A DNA stretch of 64,000 nt, taken from NCBI RefSeq assembly GCF_003610995.1, contig NZ_CP032543.1:6200001-6264000 (forward strand). Direction: 5' to 3'. Shown in pieces: positions 1 through 8,771 of this stretch; position 1 is the first letter of the stretch; each line of letters starts with the position of its first letter. Position numbers and translations under genes: made by a program. A model generated the notes under the pieces. It saw only the letters and a list, made by a program, of their open reading frames with translations, searched no databases and was not told the DNA's origin. The stretch is from Streptomyces griseus subsp. griseus (GTDB lineage Bacteria; Actinomycetota; Actinomycetes; Streptomycetales; Streptomycetaceae).

Positions 1-116
1 TACGGGGCACGGCGAAGTACCGCAGGCACGCGGTCGGCATCATGGCCCGCCGCACGCTCGGCTGGACCTGGGAGCAGTACCGCGGCGCGGGCCGCACGCT
101 GGAAGGAGCTGCGTAA
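1..116 (+). CDS. Xanthine dehydrogenase FAD-binding subunit, C-terminal fragment
   Basis: The window opens inside a reading frame that ends with TAA at 114-116. The readable tail (about 37 residues, frame starting at base 3) contains KYRRHAVGIMARRTLGWTW, which matches the usual C-terminal helix of the FAD subunit of molybdopterin hydroxylases (CO dehydrogenase flavoprotein C-terminal type). The gene lies 2 bp before the [2Fe-2S] subunit, the standard order FAD, Fe-S, Mo. Its product would carry electrons from the Fe-S clusters to NAD+ or another acceptor. The start and catalytic parts lie outside the window, so only the family assignment is supported. Confidence 0.75.
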   Translation, partial: RGTAKYRRHAVGIMARRTLGWTWEQYRGAGRTLEGAA

Positions 117-118
117 CC

Positions 119-718
119 ATGCGAGTCAATTTCACGGTCAACGGCCGTCCGCAGGAAGCCGACGACGTGTGGGAGGGCGAGTCCCTTCTCTACGTGCTGC
201 GTGAGCGTATGGGGCTGCCCGGTTCCAAGAACGCCTGCGAACAGGGCGAGTGCGGGTCCTGCACGGTCCGCCTGGACGGCGTCCCGGTCTGTTCCTGTCT
301 GGTCGCCGCCGGCCAGGTCGAGGGCCGCGAGGTCGTCACCGTCGAGGGCCTGGCCGACTACGCCAAGCACCGCGAGGACGCCCACCCCGGCGGTGGCTGC
401 GCCTCCGGCGCCTGCGGCACCACCCTGGACGCCGCCAAGCGCTGGCAGTCCAAGCCCACCGACGGCCAGACCGGCGAGGCCGTCGAACTCTCCCCGATCC
501 AGCAGGCGTTCATCGACGCCGGAGCCGTCCAGTGCGGCTTCTGCACCCCCGGCCTGCTGGTCGCCGCCGACGAACTGCTGGAGAACACCCCCTCCCCGTC
601 CGACCAGGACATCCGCGAGGCGCTCTCCGGCAACCTGTGCCGCTGCACGGGGTACGAGAAGATCCTCGACGCGGTCCGCCTCGCGGCCGCCCGCCAGGGA
701 GAGGCGGTCCAGTCATGA
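119..718 (+). CDS. Xanthine dehydrogenase small subunit, [2Fe-2S] protein
   Basis: This 199-residue protein is the iron-sulfur subunit of a three-subunit xanthine dehydrogenase. It passes electrons from the Mo centre to the FAD subunit. The plant-type ferredoxin cluster ligands are Cys40, Cys45, Cys48 and Cys60 (motif CEQGECGSC). The helical [2Fe-2S] domain has Cys139, Cys142, Cys174 and Cys176 (CGFC and CRC). Between the two domains sits an extra loop of about 38 residues (roughly 84-121) containing Cys94 and Cys99; the family is usually shorter here. A GGAAGGAG ribosome site lies just upstream. The stop overlaps the start of the Mo subunit (ATGA at 715-718), indicating translational coupling. 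Confidence 0.93.
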   Translation: MRVNFTVNGRPQEADDVWEGESLLYVLRERMGLPGSKNACEQGECGSCTVRLDGVPVCSCLVAAGQVEGREVVTVEGLADYAKHREDAHPGGGCASGACGTTLDAAKRWQSKPTDGQTGEAVELSPIQQAFIDAGAVQCGFCTPGLLVAADELLENTPSPSDQDIREALSGNLCRCTGYEKILDAVRLAAARQGEAVQS

Positions 719-3150
719 CGACGCACCCCGAAGCCACGACGCCCGTCACGGCGCAGACCGTACCGGCCGGAACCCCCACCAAGATCACCCAGGGCTCGCC
801 CACCAAGGGCGGCATCGGCGAGTCCACGCTCCGCCCCGACGGCACCCTCAAGGTCACCGGGGAGTTCGCGTACTCCTCCGACATGTGGCACGAGGACATG
901 CTCTGGGGCCAGACGCTGCGCTCCACCGTCGCCCACGCCGAGATCGTCTCCATCGACACCTCCGAGGCGCTGGCCACCTCCGGCGTCTACGCGGTGCTGA
1001 CCTACGACGACCTCCCGGCCGAGATGAAGAACTACGGCCTGGAGATCCAGGACACCCCGGTCCTCGCCCACGGCAAGGTCCGCCACCACGGCGAGCCGGT
1101 CGCCATCGTCGCCGCCGACCACCCGGAGACCGCGCGCCGCGCCGCCGCCAAGATCAAGATCGAGTACCGCGAGCTGCCCCTCATCACCGACGAGGCCTCG
1201 GCGACCGCTCCCGACGCCGTGCTCGTGCACGAGGGCCGCGACGACCACCACATCGGCCATGTCCCGCACCCCAACATCGTGCACCGCCAGCCGATCATCC
1301 GGGGCGACGCCGACGAGGCCGCCAAGCGCGCCGACGTCATCGTCCGGGGCGAGTACGTCTTCGGCATGCAGGACCAGGCCTTCCTCGGCCCGGAGTCCGG
1401 TCTCGCCGTGCCCTCCGAGGACGGCGGGGTGGAGCTGTACGTCGCCACCCAGTGGCTGCACTCGGACCTCGGCCAGATCGCGCCCGTCCTCGGCCTGCCC
1501 GAGGAGAAGGTCCGCATGACGCTCTCCGGCGTCGGCGGGGCCTTCGGCGGCCGCGAGGACATCTCGATGCAGATCCACGCCTGCCTGCTGGCGCTCCGCA
1601 CCGGCAAGCCGGTCAAGATCGTCTACAACCGGTTCGAGTCCTTCTTCGGCCATGTCCACCGCCACCCGGCGAAGCTCCACTACGAGCACGGCGCCACCAA
1701 GGACGGCAAGCTCACGCACATGAAGTGCCGGATCGTCCTGGACGGCGGGGCCTACGCCTCCGCCTCCCCGGCGGTCGTCGGCAACGCCTCCTCGCTCTCG
1801 GTCGGCCCGTACAAGATCGAGGACGTCGACATCGAGGCGGTCGCCCTCTACACCAACAACCCGCCCTGCGGCGCGATGCGCGGCTTCGGCGCGGTCCAGG
1901 CGTGCTTCGCCTACGAGGCGCAGATGGACAAGCTCGCCGCGAAGCTGGACATGGACCCGGTGGAGTTCCGCCAGCTCAACGCCATGGAACAGGGCACCCT
2001 GCTGCCCACCGGACAGTCCTGCGACTCGCCGGCCCCGGTCGCCGAGCTGCTGCGCCGGGTCAAGTCCCGGCCGCTGCCGCCCGAGCAGGAGTGGCTGTCG
2101 GCGGGCAGCGAAGGCACCTCCGTCGACATCCGGGCGCTGCCCGGCGGGCTCTCCAACACCACGCACGGCGAGGGTGTCGTCCGCGGTGTCGGCTACGCGG
2201 TGGGTCTGAAGAACGTCGGCTTCTCCGAGGGCTTCGACGACTACTCCACCGCCCGCGTCCGGATGGAGGTCATCAACGGCGAGCCGGTCGCCACCGTGCA
2301 CACCGCGATGGCCGAGGTCGGCCAGGGCGGCGTCACCGTGCACGCCCAGATCGCCCGTACCGAGCTCGGGGTCAACCAGGTCACCATCCACCCCGCCGAC
2401 ACCCGGGTCGGCTCCGCCGGATCCACCTCGGCCTCCCGCCAGACGTACGTCACCGGCGGCGCGGTCAAGAACTCCTGCGAAGCCGTACGCGAGAAGGTCC
2501 TGGAGCTGGGCCGCACCAAGTTCGGCACCTACCACCCGGCCTGGGCCACCGCCGAACTCCTCCTGGAGGGCGGCAAGGTCGTCACCGACGGCGGCGAGGT
2601 CCTCGCGGACGTGGCCGACGTCCTGGAGGACGAGGCGATCGACATCGAGCTGGAGTGGCGCCACCGGCCCACCGAGGCGTTCGACCTCCGTACCGGGCAG
2701 GGCAACGGCCACGTCCAGTATTCGTTCGCCGCCCACCGTGCGGTCGTCGAGGTCGACACCGAACTGGGCCTGGTCAAGGTCATCGAACTGGCCTGCGCCC
2801 AGGACGTCGGCAAGGCGCTCAACCCGCTCTCCGTCCTCGGCCAGATCCAGGGCGGCACCCTCCAGGGCATGGGCGTCGCGGTGATGGAGGAGATCATCGT
2901 CGACCCGAAGACCGCGAAGGTGCGCAACCCCTCCTTCACGGACTACCTGCTCCCCACCATCCTCGACACGCCGACCATCCCCGTCGACGTGCTCGAACTC
3001 GCCGACGAGCACGCCCCGTACGGGCTGCGCGGCATCGGCGAGGCCCCGACCCTGTCGTCCACCCCGGCCGTCCTCGCGGCGATCCGGAACGCGACGGGAC
3101 TGGAGCTCAACAGGACCCCGGTACGCCCCGAGCACCTCACCGGTACCTGA
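715..3150 (+). CDS. Xanthine dehydrogenase molybdenum-binding subunit
   Basis: This 811-residue protein is the catalytic subunit. It hydroxylates hypoxanthine and xanthine to urate at a molybdopterin centre. Family marks include GGAFGGRED (Mo-pterin contact), AMRGFGAVQACFAYE, GQGGVTVHAQIARTELG, and near the C-terminus RGIGEAPTLS, whose Glu is the usual general base. The first ~50 residues before the aldehyde oxidase a/b-hammerhead domain are low-complexity Thr/Pro. The ATG at 715 overlaps the Fe-S subunit stop. The purine permease and XdhC maturation factor that follow, and the uricase operon later in the window, support xanthine rather than another aldehyde-oxidase substrate, but specificity is inferred from context. 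Confidence 0.92.
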   Translation: MTTHPEATTPVTAQTVPAGTPTKITQGSPTKGGIGESTLRPDGTLKVTGEFAYSSDMWHEDMLWGQTLRSTVAHAEIVSIDTSEALATSGVYAVLTYDDLPAEMKNYGLEIQDTPVLAHGKVRHHGEPVAIVAADHPETARRAAAKIKIEYRELPLITDEASATAPDAVLVHEGRDDHHIGHVPHPNIVHRQPIIRGDADEAAKRADVIVRGEYVFGMQDQAFLGPESGLAVPSEDGGVELYVATQWLHSDLGQIAPVLGLPEEKVRMTLSGVGGAFGGREDISMQIHACLLALRTGKPVKIVYNRFESFFGHVHRHPAKLHYEHGATKDGKLTHMKCRIVLDGGAYASASPAVVGNASSLSVGPYKIEDVDIEAVALYTNNPPCGAMRGFGAVQACFAYEAQMDKLAAKLDMDPVEFRQLNAMEQGTLLPTGQSCDSPAPVAELLRRVKSRPLPPEQEWLSAGSEGTSVDIRALPGGLSNTTHGEGVVRGVGYAVGLKNVGFSEGFDDYSTARVRMEVINGEPVATVHTAMAEVGQGGVTVHAQIARTELGVNQVTIHPADTRVGSAGSTSASRQTYVTGGAVKNSCEAVREKVLELGRTKFGTYHPAWATAELLLEGGKVVTDGGEVLADVADVLEDEAIDIELEWRHRPTEAFDLRTGQGNGHVQYSFAAHRAVVEVDTELGLVKVIELACAQDVGKALNPLSVLGQIQGGTLQGMGVAVMEEIIVDPKTAKVRNPSFTDYLLPTILDTPTIPVDVLELADEHAPYGLRGIGEAPTLSSTPAVLAAIRNATGLELNRTPVRPEHLTGT

Positions 3151-3153
3151 GAG

Positions 3154-3209
3154 CGGGCACCGGAGGACCGGTGCCCGAGAGACCGGGGCCGGGTCATCCC
3201 CGGCCCCGG
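3154..3209. terminator. Tandem hairpin terminator after xanthine dehydrogenase operon
   Basis: Two perfect GC-rich hairpins follow the stop codon directly: 3154-3163 pairs with 3168-3177 (10 bp, 4-nt loop) and 3183-3193 with 3199-3209 (11 bp, 5-nt loop). Neither has a U-tract, as is normal in Streptomyces. They should end transcription of the dehydrogenase genes before the permease. Confidence 0.75.
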
Positions 3210-3503
3210 CGCCCCGAGCGGCCCCCCCCGGACTCTCCGGGCGGTGTGCTGAGCCGAGAACGTCACACTTCTCCGCATCCCGCACCGCCCGGAGGCACCA
3301 AGTACCGCACCGCTCGCGGTTCTTCGCCGTGCCCGACCAGCACGGCAGCGCCTCACGGATCATCCGTGCCGCCGGCACATCCGTATCTGCTTCAACAGTT
3401 CGTCCCGGCCGTCCCCGGGTCGTGCAGCCGACGCAGTCATCCCAAATCCCGCATTCAGGAATCTCCAAGCGGGTGCCCCTGTGAACCTTGGGAGTCAGGC
3501 ATC
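3210..3503. other. Intergenic leader of purine permease
   Basis: About 290 bp separate the terminator from the permease ATG. I see no gene, no convincing promoter hexamers and no copy of the TTCCG-N5-CGGAA or TCAACA-N3-TGTTGA elements found at the other purine genes in this window. The permease has only a weak ribosome site (TTGGGAG, about 12 nt upstream). Confidence 0.4.
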
Positions 3504-4961
3504 ATGACCCAGCAGTCAGTGGAACCGAAGACCAGTCCGGAAGCCGCGGGCCCCGGCTCGCGCGTCCCCGCCGGAAGATCATGGCTCGACCGGTACTTCC
3601 ACATATCCGAACGAGGCTCCACGGTCGCGCGTGAGGTGCGCGGCGGCGTCACGACCTTCATGGCCATGGCGTACATCCTCCTGCTCAATCCGCTGATCCT
3701 CGGCGGGGAGGACGTCAACGGCAACCTCCTCAGCCAGCCGGGCCTGATCACCGCGACCGCCTTCGCGGCGGCCGCGACCACCCTGCTCATGGGCTTCGTC
3801 GGCAAGGTGCCCCTGGCGCTCGCCGCCGGACTCAGCGTCTCCGGTGTGCTCGCCTCGCAGGTCGCGCCGAACATGACCTGGCCGCAGGCCATGGGCATGT
3901 GTGTGATCTACGGTGTGGTGATCTGCCTCCTGGTGGTCACCGGCCTCCGCGAGATGATCATGAACGCGATCCCGCTCGCGCTCAAGCACGGCATCACCAT
4001 GGGCATCGGGCTCTTCATCGCCCTCATCGGCCTCTACAAGGCCGGCTTCGTCCACCAGGGCACGGCCACCCCCGTCTCCCTCGGCCCGGCCGGTGAACTC
4101 GCCGGCTGGCCCGTACTGATCTTCTGCGTGACCCTGCTCCTCATCTTCATGCTCCAGGCGCGCAACATCCCCGGCGCGATCCTGATCGGCATCATCGTCG
4201 GCACGCTGGTCGCCATCGTCATCAACGCGATCGTCGACATCGACGCGAAGTCCTGGAGCAGCGGCCCGCCCGCCCTGGAGGGCAGCGCGGTCGCCACCCC
4301 CGACTTCTCGCTCTTCGGCAACGTCGAGTTCGGCGGCTGGGGCGACGTCGGCGTGATGACCGTCGGCATGATCGTCTTCACCCTGGTGCTGGCCGGCTTC
4401 TTCGACGCGATGGCCACCATCATCGGCGTCGGCACCGAGGCCAAGCTCGCCGACGAGAAGGGCCGTATGCCGGGCCTGTCCAAGGCGCTGTTCATCGACG
4501 GCGCCGGCGGCGTCATCGGCGGTGTCGCCTCGGGCTCCGGCCAGACGGTCTTCGTCGAGTCGGCCACCGGCGTCGGGGAGGGGGCCCGGACCGGGCTCGC
4601 CTCCGCCGTCACCGGCCTCTTCTTCGCCGCCTGCCTCTTCTTCACCCCGCTCACCGCGATCGTGCCGACCGAGGTGGCCTCCGCCGCCCTCGTCGTCATC
4701 GGCGCGATGATGATGCAGAACGCCCGGCACGTGGACTGGAGCGACCGTTCCGTCGCCATCCCGGTCTTCCTGACCGTGGTCCTGATGCCCTTCACCTACA
4801 CCATCACCACCGGTGTCGCCGCGGGTGTCATCGCCTACTCCGCGATCAAGCTCGCCCAGGGCCGGGCCCGCGAGGTCGGGGCCTTCATGTGGGGGCTGAC
4901 GGTGATCTTCCTCGTCTTCTTCGCCCTCAACCCGATCGAGAGCTGGCTCGGCGTCCACTGA
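3504..4961 (+). CDS. AzgA-type purine (hypoxanthine/adenine/guanine) permease
   Basis: A 485-residue integral membrane protein of the NCS2/AzgA branch that imports purine bases by proton symport. The N-terminus carries the AzgA-like stretch DRYFHISERGSTVAREVRGGVTTFMAMAYILLLNP, given here only to locate the domain at residues about 28-63. GAGGVIGGVASGSGQTVFVESATG sits near residues 330-355 and corresponds to the conserved family signature (the NCS2 GSTxxTTYxEN-like substrate loop). About 12-13 hydrophobic helices are visible. The ATG at 3504 fits the conserved N-terminus. Its place between xanthine dehydrogenase and the XdhC factor suggests it feeds hypoxanthine or xanthine to that enzyme. The exact substrate cannot be read from sequence. 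Confidence 0.88.
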   Translation: MTQQSVEPKTSPEAAGPGSRVPAGRSWLDRYFHISERGSTVAREVRGGVTTFMAMAYILLLNPLILGGEDVNGNLLSQPGLITATAFAAAATTLLMGFVGKVPLALAAGLSVSGVLASQVAPNMTWPQAMGMCVIYGVVICLLVVTGLREMIMNAIPLALKHGITMGIGLFIALIGLYKAGFVHQGTATPVSLGPAGELAGWPVLIFCVTLLLIFMLQARNIPGAILIGIIVGTLVAIVINAIVDIDAKSWSSGPPALEGSAVATPDFSLFGNVEFGGWGDVGVMTVGMIVFTLVLAGFFDAMATIIGVGTEAKLADEKGRMPGLSKALFIDGAGGVIGGVASGSGQTVFVESATGVGEGARTGLASAVTGLFFAACLFFTPLTAIVPTEVASAALVVIGAMMMQNARHVDWSDRSVAIPVFLTVVLMPFTYTITTGVAAGVIAYSAIKLAQGRAREVGAFMWGLTVIFLVFFALNPIESWLGVH

Positions 4962-5002
4962 GGCCGGCCGACCTTCCCCTCCCTCACTCAAGGAGACACG
5001 CC

Positions 5003-6145
5003 ATGCTGGACATCGCCGAAGAGCTTCACCGGTGGGTCTCGCAGGGACGCGAGTTCGCCGTCGCCACGGTGGTGGCGGTCGGCGGCAGCGCGCCCCGGCA
5101 GCCGGGTGCCGCCCTCGCGGTCGACGCCGACGGAACGGCCATCGGCTCCGTCTCCGGCGGATGTGTGGAGGGGGCGGTCTACGAGCTGTGCCGACAGGCC
5201 CTGGAGGACGGCCACTCCGTCCGCGAGCGCTTCGGCTACAGCGACGAGGACGCCTTCGCGGTCGGACTGACCTGCGGCGGCGTCATCGACATCCTGGTCA
5301 CACCGGTACGGGCGGACGACCCAGCCCGCCCGGTGTTCGCCGCGGCGCTCGCGGCCGCCGCGGAGGGGGCGGCGGCCGCCCTGGCCCGCGTCACGGAGGG
5401 CCCCGGCGAACTGCTCGGCCTCCCGCTCCTGGTCCGGCCCGACGGGAGTTACGAGGGCGGGCTCGGCGGCCACCCGGCGCTGGACCGGACCGCCGCGGCC
5501 GAGACCCGGGCCCTGCTGGACGCGGGCCGCACCGGACCGCTCGCCATCGGCGCGGAGGGCTCCCGCTGCGGCCGCCCGGTCCAGCTCCTGGTCGAGTCCA
5601 GCGTGCCGCCGCCCCGCATGATCGTGTTCGGTGCGATCGACTTCGCCTCCGCCCTCGTCCGGGCCGGGAAGTTCCTCGGCTACCGGGTCACCGTCTGCGA
5701 CGCCCGCCCCGTCTTCGCCACCGCCGCCCGCTTCCCCGAGGCCGACGAGATCGTCGTCGACTGGCCCCACCGCTACCTCGCGGACACCGGGACCGATGCC
5801 CGTACGGTGCTCTGCGTCCTCACCCACGACGCCAAGTTCGACGTGCCCCTGCTGGAGGCCGCCCTGCGCCTCCCGGTCGCCTACGTCGGCGCGATGGGCT
5901 CGCGCCGCACCCACCTGGAGCGCGACGAGCGCCTCCGCGAGGTCGGCCTCACCGACCGCGAACTCTCCCGGCTCCACTCGCCGATCGGCCTCGACCTCGG
6001 AGCCCGTACGCCGGAGGAGACGGCCCTGTCCATCGCCGCCGAGATCGTCGCGGTCCGGCGCGGCGGCAGCGGCGTACCGCTCACCGGGGCCCACACCCCC
6101 ATCCACCACGACAGCAGCGGCCAGCCGCTGGCATCGGTGGCCTGA
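5003..6145 (+). CDS. XdhC/CoxI-family molybdenum cofactor maturation protein
   Basis: A 380-residue XdhC-family protein. Family members bind molybdenum cofactor, help insert or sulfurate it, and hand it to xanthine dehydrogenase. The N-terminal XdhC/CoxI domain has the typical GGSAPRQPGAALAV and GSVSGGCVEGAVY (residues about 26-60) and GLTCGGVIDILV. The C-terminal Rossmann-like domain contains MIVFGAIDFASALVRAGKFLGYRVTVCDARP in the region of residues 210-240 and AYVGAMGSRRTH. In the usual GAG/GxxxxA dinucleotide motif the second position here reads GAIDFA, a normal variant. The ATG at 5003 follows a strong AAGGAG site 41 bp after the permease stop, so it is probably in the same transcript. 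Confidence 0.9.
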   Translation: MLDIAEELHRWVSQGREFAVATVVAVGGSAPRQPGAALAVDADGTAIGSVSGGCVEGAVYELCRQALEDGHSVRERFGYSDEDAFAVGLTCGGVIDILVTPVRADDPARPVFAAALAAAAEGAAAALARVTEGPGELLGLPLLVRPDGSYEGGLGGHPALDRTAAAETRALLDAGRTGPLAIGAEGSRCGRPVQLLVESSVPPPRMIVFGAIDFASALVRAGKFLGYRVTVCDARPVFATAARFPEADEIVVDWPHRYLADTGTDARTVLCVLTHDAKFDVPLLEAALRLPVAYVGAMGSRRTHLERDERLREVGLTDRELSRLHSPIGLDLGARTPEETALSIAAEIVAVRRGGSGVPLTGAHTPIHHDSSGQPLASVA

Positions 6146-6291
6146 CACCTCCGAGGGCTCCCCGCCCCGCCCGGGGGAGCACATGAATACCGGTGTGTGC
6201 GGATGCGGTTGGATGAGCGTATGAGCGTTCACGACGTTGCCCGCAGGCTGCCGGGCATATCCCCCTCAGCGACCTCTGCCGCTCCCTGGCG

Positions 6292-6894
6292 ATGCTGGAT
6301 GCCGTGCTGTGCCCCGAATGGGACCACCGCTGGCACAGCTTCGACGCGCACTGGTCACCCACGGAGGCCATGGCCTCGATGCGCGACGGTTCGGGCGGGG
6401 AATATTCCCTGGTCTTCTCCGCCGCCGGGGTCTACGCCCGTGGCTTCGACCACGAGTCGCCGATGAGCCCCTACGTGGACGACGCGCCCTGGCCCGGCGT
6501 CCTCGACGAGGTCCCGGACGCCTTCCGGCCGTACGTGGACGAGCCCGCTTTCACCGACGAGTCCGGCCTGCCGGTGGTCACCGCCTGCCTCTGGCGCGAG
6601 AGCACCGACGAGCGCTGGCGGGCGGGGACCATCGAGTTCCCGGAGGACGGTGAGGACTCCGACGGTGCCGACTGGCTCTTCCAGCTGCTCGTCACGGGCA
6701 CGCCCGAGTCGTACCAGGAGTGGGCGGAGGACTACTTCGAGGTCCCGGTCGACCTCGAAGCCGTACGCCACGTCTACGCGCTCCGGCCGCTGACCGACGA
6801 GGTCGTCGCCGCGCTCCACCCCGAGCGGGTGGCGGCCGAGCTGGCCGAGGACATCAAGGAGATCGGATACCCGGTCGGCGGCGGCACCGAGTGA
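6292..6894 (+). CDS. Conserved Streptomyces protein of unknown function, probably frameshifted near its 5' end
   Basis: The clear coding part is 200 residues, acidic and soluble, with no recognisable catalytic motif. The first ATG in this frame is at 6292, but coding sense continues upstream without a start (HIPLSDLCRSLA precedes the Met). A proper start with the sequence MSVHDVARRLPGI lies at 6221 in another frame. Joining the two near 6254-6262 needs one missing base. Proteins of this type, as I remember them, begin M-V/H-D...R-LP-I...DLCRSLAMLDAVL, so the gene probably starts at 6221 and carries a one-base deletion or a sequence error. No function can be assigned. Confidence 0.6.
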   Translation: MLDAVLCPEWDHRWHSFDAHWSPTEAMASMRDGSGGEYSLVFSAAGVYARGFDHESPMSPYVDDAPWPGVLDEVPDAFRPYVDEPAFTDESGLPVVTACLWRESTDERWRAGTIEFPEDGEDSDGADWLFQLLVTGTPESYQEWAEDYFEVPVDLEAVRHVYALRPLTDEVVAALHPERVAAELAEDIKEIGYPVGGGTE

Positions 6895-6898
6895 TCCG

Positions 6899-6937
6899 GT
6901 GCCGGTGCGCGGGGCCGCCCCCGAGCCGCACCGGCAC
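6899..6937. terminator. Bidirectional terminator between convergent genes
   Basis: A perfect 11-bp inverted repeat (6899-6909 with 6927-6937) encloses a smaller GGGG/CCCC hairpin. It lies between the unknown gene (+) and the amidase gene (-) and should stop transcription from both sides. Confidence 0.7.
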
Positions 6938-6956
6938 GCGGTCACCTCCTGCCCGC

Positions 6957-8510
6957 TCAGCGCCCGGCCTGCAACGCCCCCCACGTGGCCGGGCCCACCT
7001 TGCCGTCGACGCTCAGGCCGCGGCCGGTCTGGTAGTCGCGCACGGCCGTCTCCGTCGTCGGGCCGAAGCTGCCGTCGACGCCCACCGTGGTGCCGAGCGC
7101 CGCCGTCAGGGAGCGCTGGAGGCGCTTCACCGCGTCGCCGGAGCTGCCGCGCGCGAGGGCGGGGGTGGTGCCGGCGGAGAGCAGGGCCGTCCAGGTCTTC
7201 GGGCCGACCGCGCCGTCGGCGGTCAGGGAGCGGGCCCGCTGGAACGCCTGGGTGGCGCTCCTGGTGGTCGGGCCGAAGATGCCGTCCGCCGTGCCGGCCG
7301 TGTACCCCTGGGCGTTGAGCAGCTGCTGGATCGCCTTCACCTGCGGGCCGGACGAGCCCGACTGCTGGACGGCGTACGAGGGGAAGGTCAGGCTGTCACC
7401 GCCGGTGCCGGGGCTGCCCCCGACCAGCTGCATGTAGTAGTTCCAGTCCCAGTTGGGCCCGGGGTCGGTGTGCGTGGCCCCCGGCGCCTCGCTGTGGCCG
7501 ATGATGTGCGAACGGTCCTTCGGGATGCTGTACCGCGCGGCGAGGTGCTTGGTGAGCGCGGCGGAGGAGCGGTACATCGCCTCCGTGTACCAGGCCGGGT
7601 TGTCGACGTATCCCTCGTGCTCGATCCCCACGGACGAGGAGTTGACGCTGCCGGCGTGCCAGGCGGTGTCCTTCTCCCGGACCGACTGGGTGACCTCGCC
7701 GTCCGAGGAGCGGATCGTGTAGTGCGCGCTGACCTCGGAGGCCGGGTTCTGGTACCAGCTGATGGAGCCGGCGTACGAACCCTGCGTCGTGTGGATGATC
7801 ACCTTGTCGACGGTCGCCTTGCGGCCGACGACGAAGTTCCCGGAGTACGCGGGGACCCAGAGGCCCGAGGGGTAGTCGGGGCTCTGCGCGTAGACCCCGG
7901 TGGCGGAGACCCCCTCCTTCTCCGGGGCGACCGGGCGGGAGGGGACGCGGACCTTCTCGCCGCCGGGCGCCGTCGCGTCCAGCCCCTGGGCGAGGAACGT
8001 GAACACCGTGTCCGCGTAGAGCGCCGCCGCCGGGCCCTCGGCCTCGCTGTACCGGGCGACCGCCGGGTACCAGGCGTTCACATCGCGCCGCTCCGCGCGG
8101 TCCAGGCCGAGGCGGTCGGCGTGGTCGCGCAGGACGGCGGCGCCGCCGAGGATGTTCGCCGCGGTGTCCCGGCGCAGCCGGTCGGCCGGTTCGCCGGTCA
8201 GCGCGGCGGCCTTCTCCAGGGAGCGGTTCTCCGGGTTGCTCGCCAGGTGCATCACGCCGTAGCCGTTCGCCTGGCTGGGCCGCCCCGCGTGGCCGTCGAG
8301 GCGGCTCTCGCCGTAACCGACGGCGGCGAGCAGATCGCGCGGTACGCCGTACTCCTGCGCCGCCCGGTCGAAGGCCCGGTTCAGCGGTTCGGCTGCGGGC
8401 GGGGCGGGGGCTGCGGACGCGGGCTGGCCGGCGGCGACCAGGGCCGTGACCGTGAGGGCTGCCAGGACGGACGCGCGCGCCCGGGTACGGGGGACGGGGC
8501 TTCTGGGCAT
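6957..8510 (-). CDS. Secreted N-acetylmuramoyl-L-alanine amidase with two peptidoglycan-binding domains
   Basis: A 517-residue exported cell-wall hydrolase. An N-terminal signal peptide of about 33 residues (basic start, hydrophobic core, ending PASA-AP) is followed by a transglycosylase-like segment containing GYGESR. An Amidase_2 domain has the zinc ligand pattern: VIIHTT, GIEHEGY, IIGHSEAPGATHTDPGPNW (His, His, Asp). Two PG_binding_1 repeats close the protein (QVKAIQQLLNAQGY...DGIFGPTT and AVKRLQRSL...DGSFGPTT). It cleaves the amide between muramic acid and the stem peptide. The ATG at 8510 is preceded by AGGAGCA. It is transcribed alone, with terminators on both sides. Confidence 0.92.
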   Translation of the reverse strand: MPRSPVPRTRARASVLAALTVTALVAAGQPASAAPAPPAAEPLNRAFDRAAQEYGVPRDLLAAVGYGESRLDGHAGRPSQANGYGVMHLASNPENRSLEKAAALTGEPADRLRRDTAANILGGAAVLRDHADRLGLDRAERRDVNAWYPAVARYSEAEGPAAALYADTVFTFLAQGLDATAPGGEKVRVPSRPVAPEKEGVSATGVYAQSPDYPSGLWVPAYSGNFVVGRKATVDKVIIHTTQGSYAGSISWYQNPASEVSAHYTIRSSDGEVTQSVREKDTAWHAGSVNSSSVGIEHEGYVDNPAWYTEAMYRSSAALTKHLAARYSIPKDRSHIIGHSEAPGATHTDPGPNWDWNYYMQLVGGSPGTGGDSLTFPSYAVQQSGSSGPQVKAIQQLLNAQGYTAGTADGIFGPTTRSATQAFQRARSLTADGAVGPKTWTALLSAGTTPALARGSSGDAVKRLQRSLTAALGTTVGVDGSFGPTTETAVRDYQTGRGLSVDGKVGPATWGALQAGR

Positions 8511-8707
8511 GGGTGCTCCTGCTCTGTGGGGAATCTGTGGGGAAATCCGCGGGAGGAGAAGAGAGAAGCCTTCGGCCCTGGGTGTGGGACCGAGGGGCTG
8601 CGAGCGCACCCAGGCTAGCGAGGTGAGAAGGGCATGACAATGACGGCCGGGTCGCGGCGCGCCGAACAACTGCCTTGCGAAGTAAGGAAGTTGATGGGCA
8701 ATTAGGG

Positions 8708-8740
8708 CCTGTCGGGTGACGGGGTGAATCACCCGACAGG
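8708..8740 (-). terminator. Terminator after nitroreductase gene
   Basis: A perfect 12-bp stem (8708-8719 with 8729-8740) and 9-nt loop sit 31 bp beyond the minus-strand nitroreductase stop. The sequence upstream of the amidase start (8511-8700) holds nothing else I can name. Confidence 0.7.
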
Positions 8741-8771
8741 GGGTGTGATGGGCCGATCGGCCCCGCCTTCG

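Noticed and set aside
358..3468. Long open frame on the minus strand opposite the xanthine dehydrogenase genes
   Set aside because: It is the GC-bias shadow of the real genes: low-complexity Gly/Arg/Asp-rich product, no family match, no ribosome site.
201..4961. A 1586-codon plus-strand frame spanning several genes
   Set aside because: Its first two thirds are Pro/Arg-rich out-of-frame translation of the dehydrogenase genes; only the part from 3504 is a real protein (the permease).
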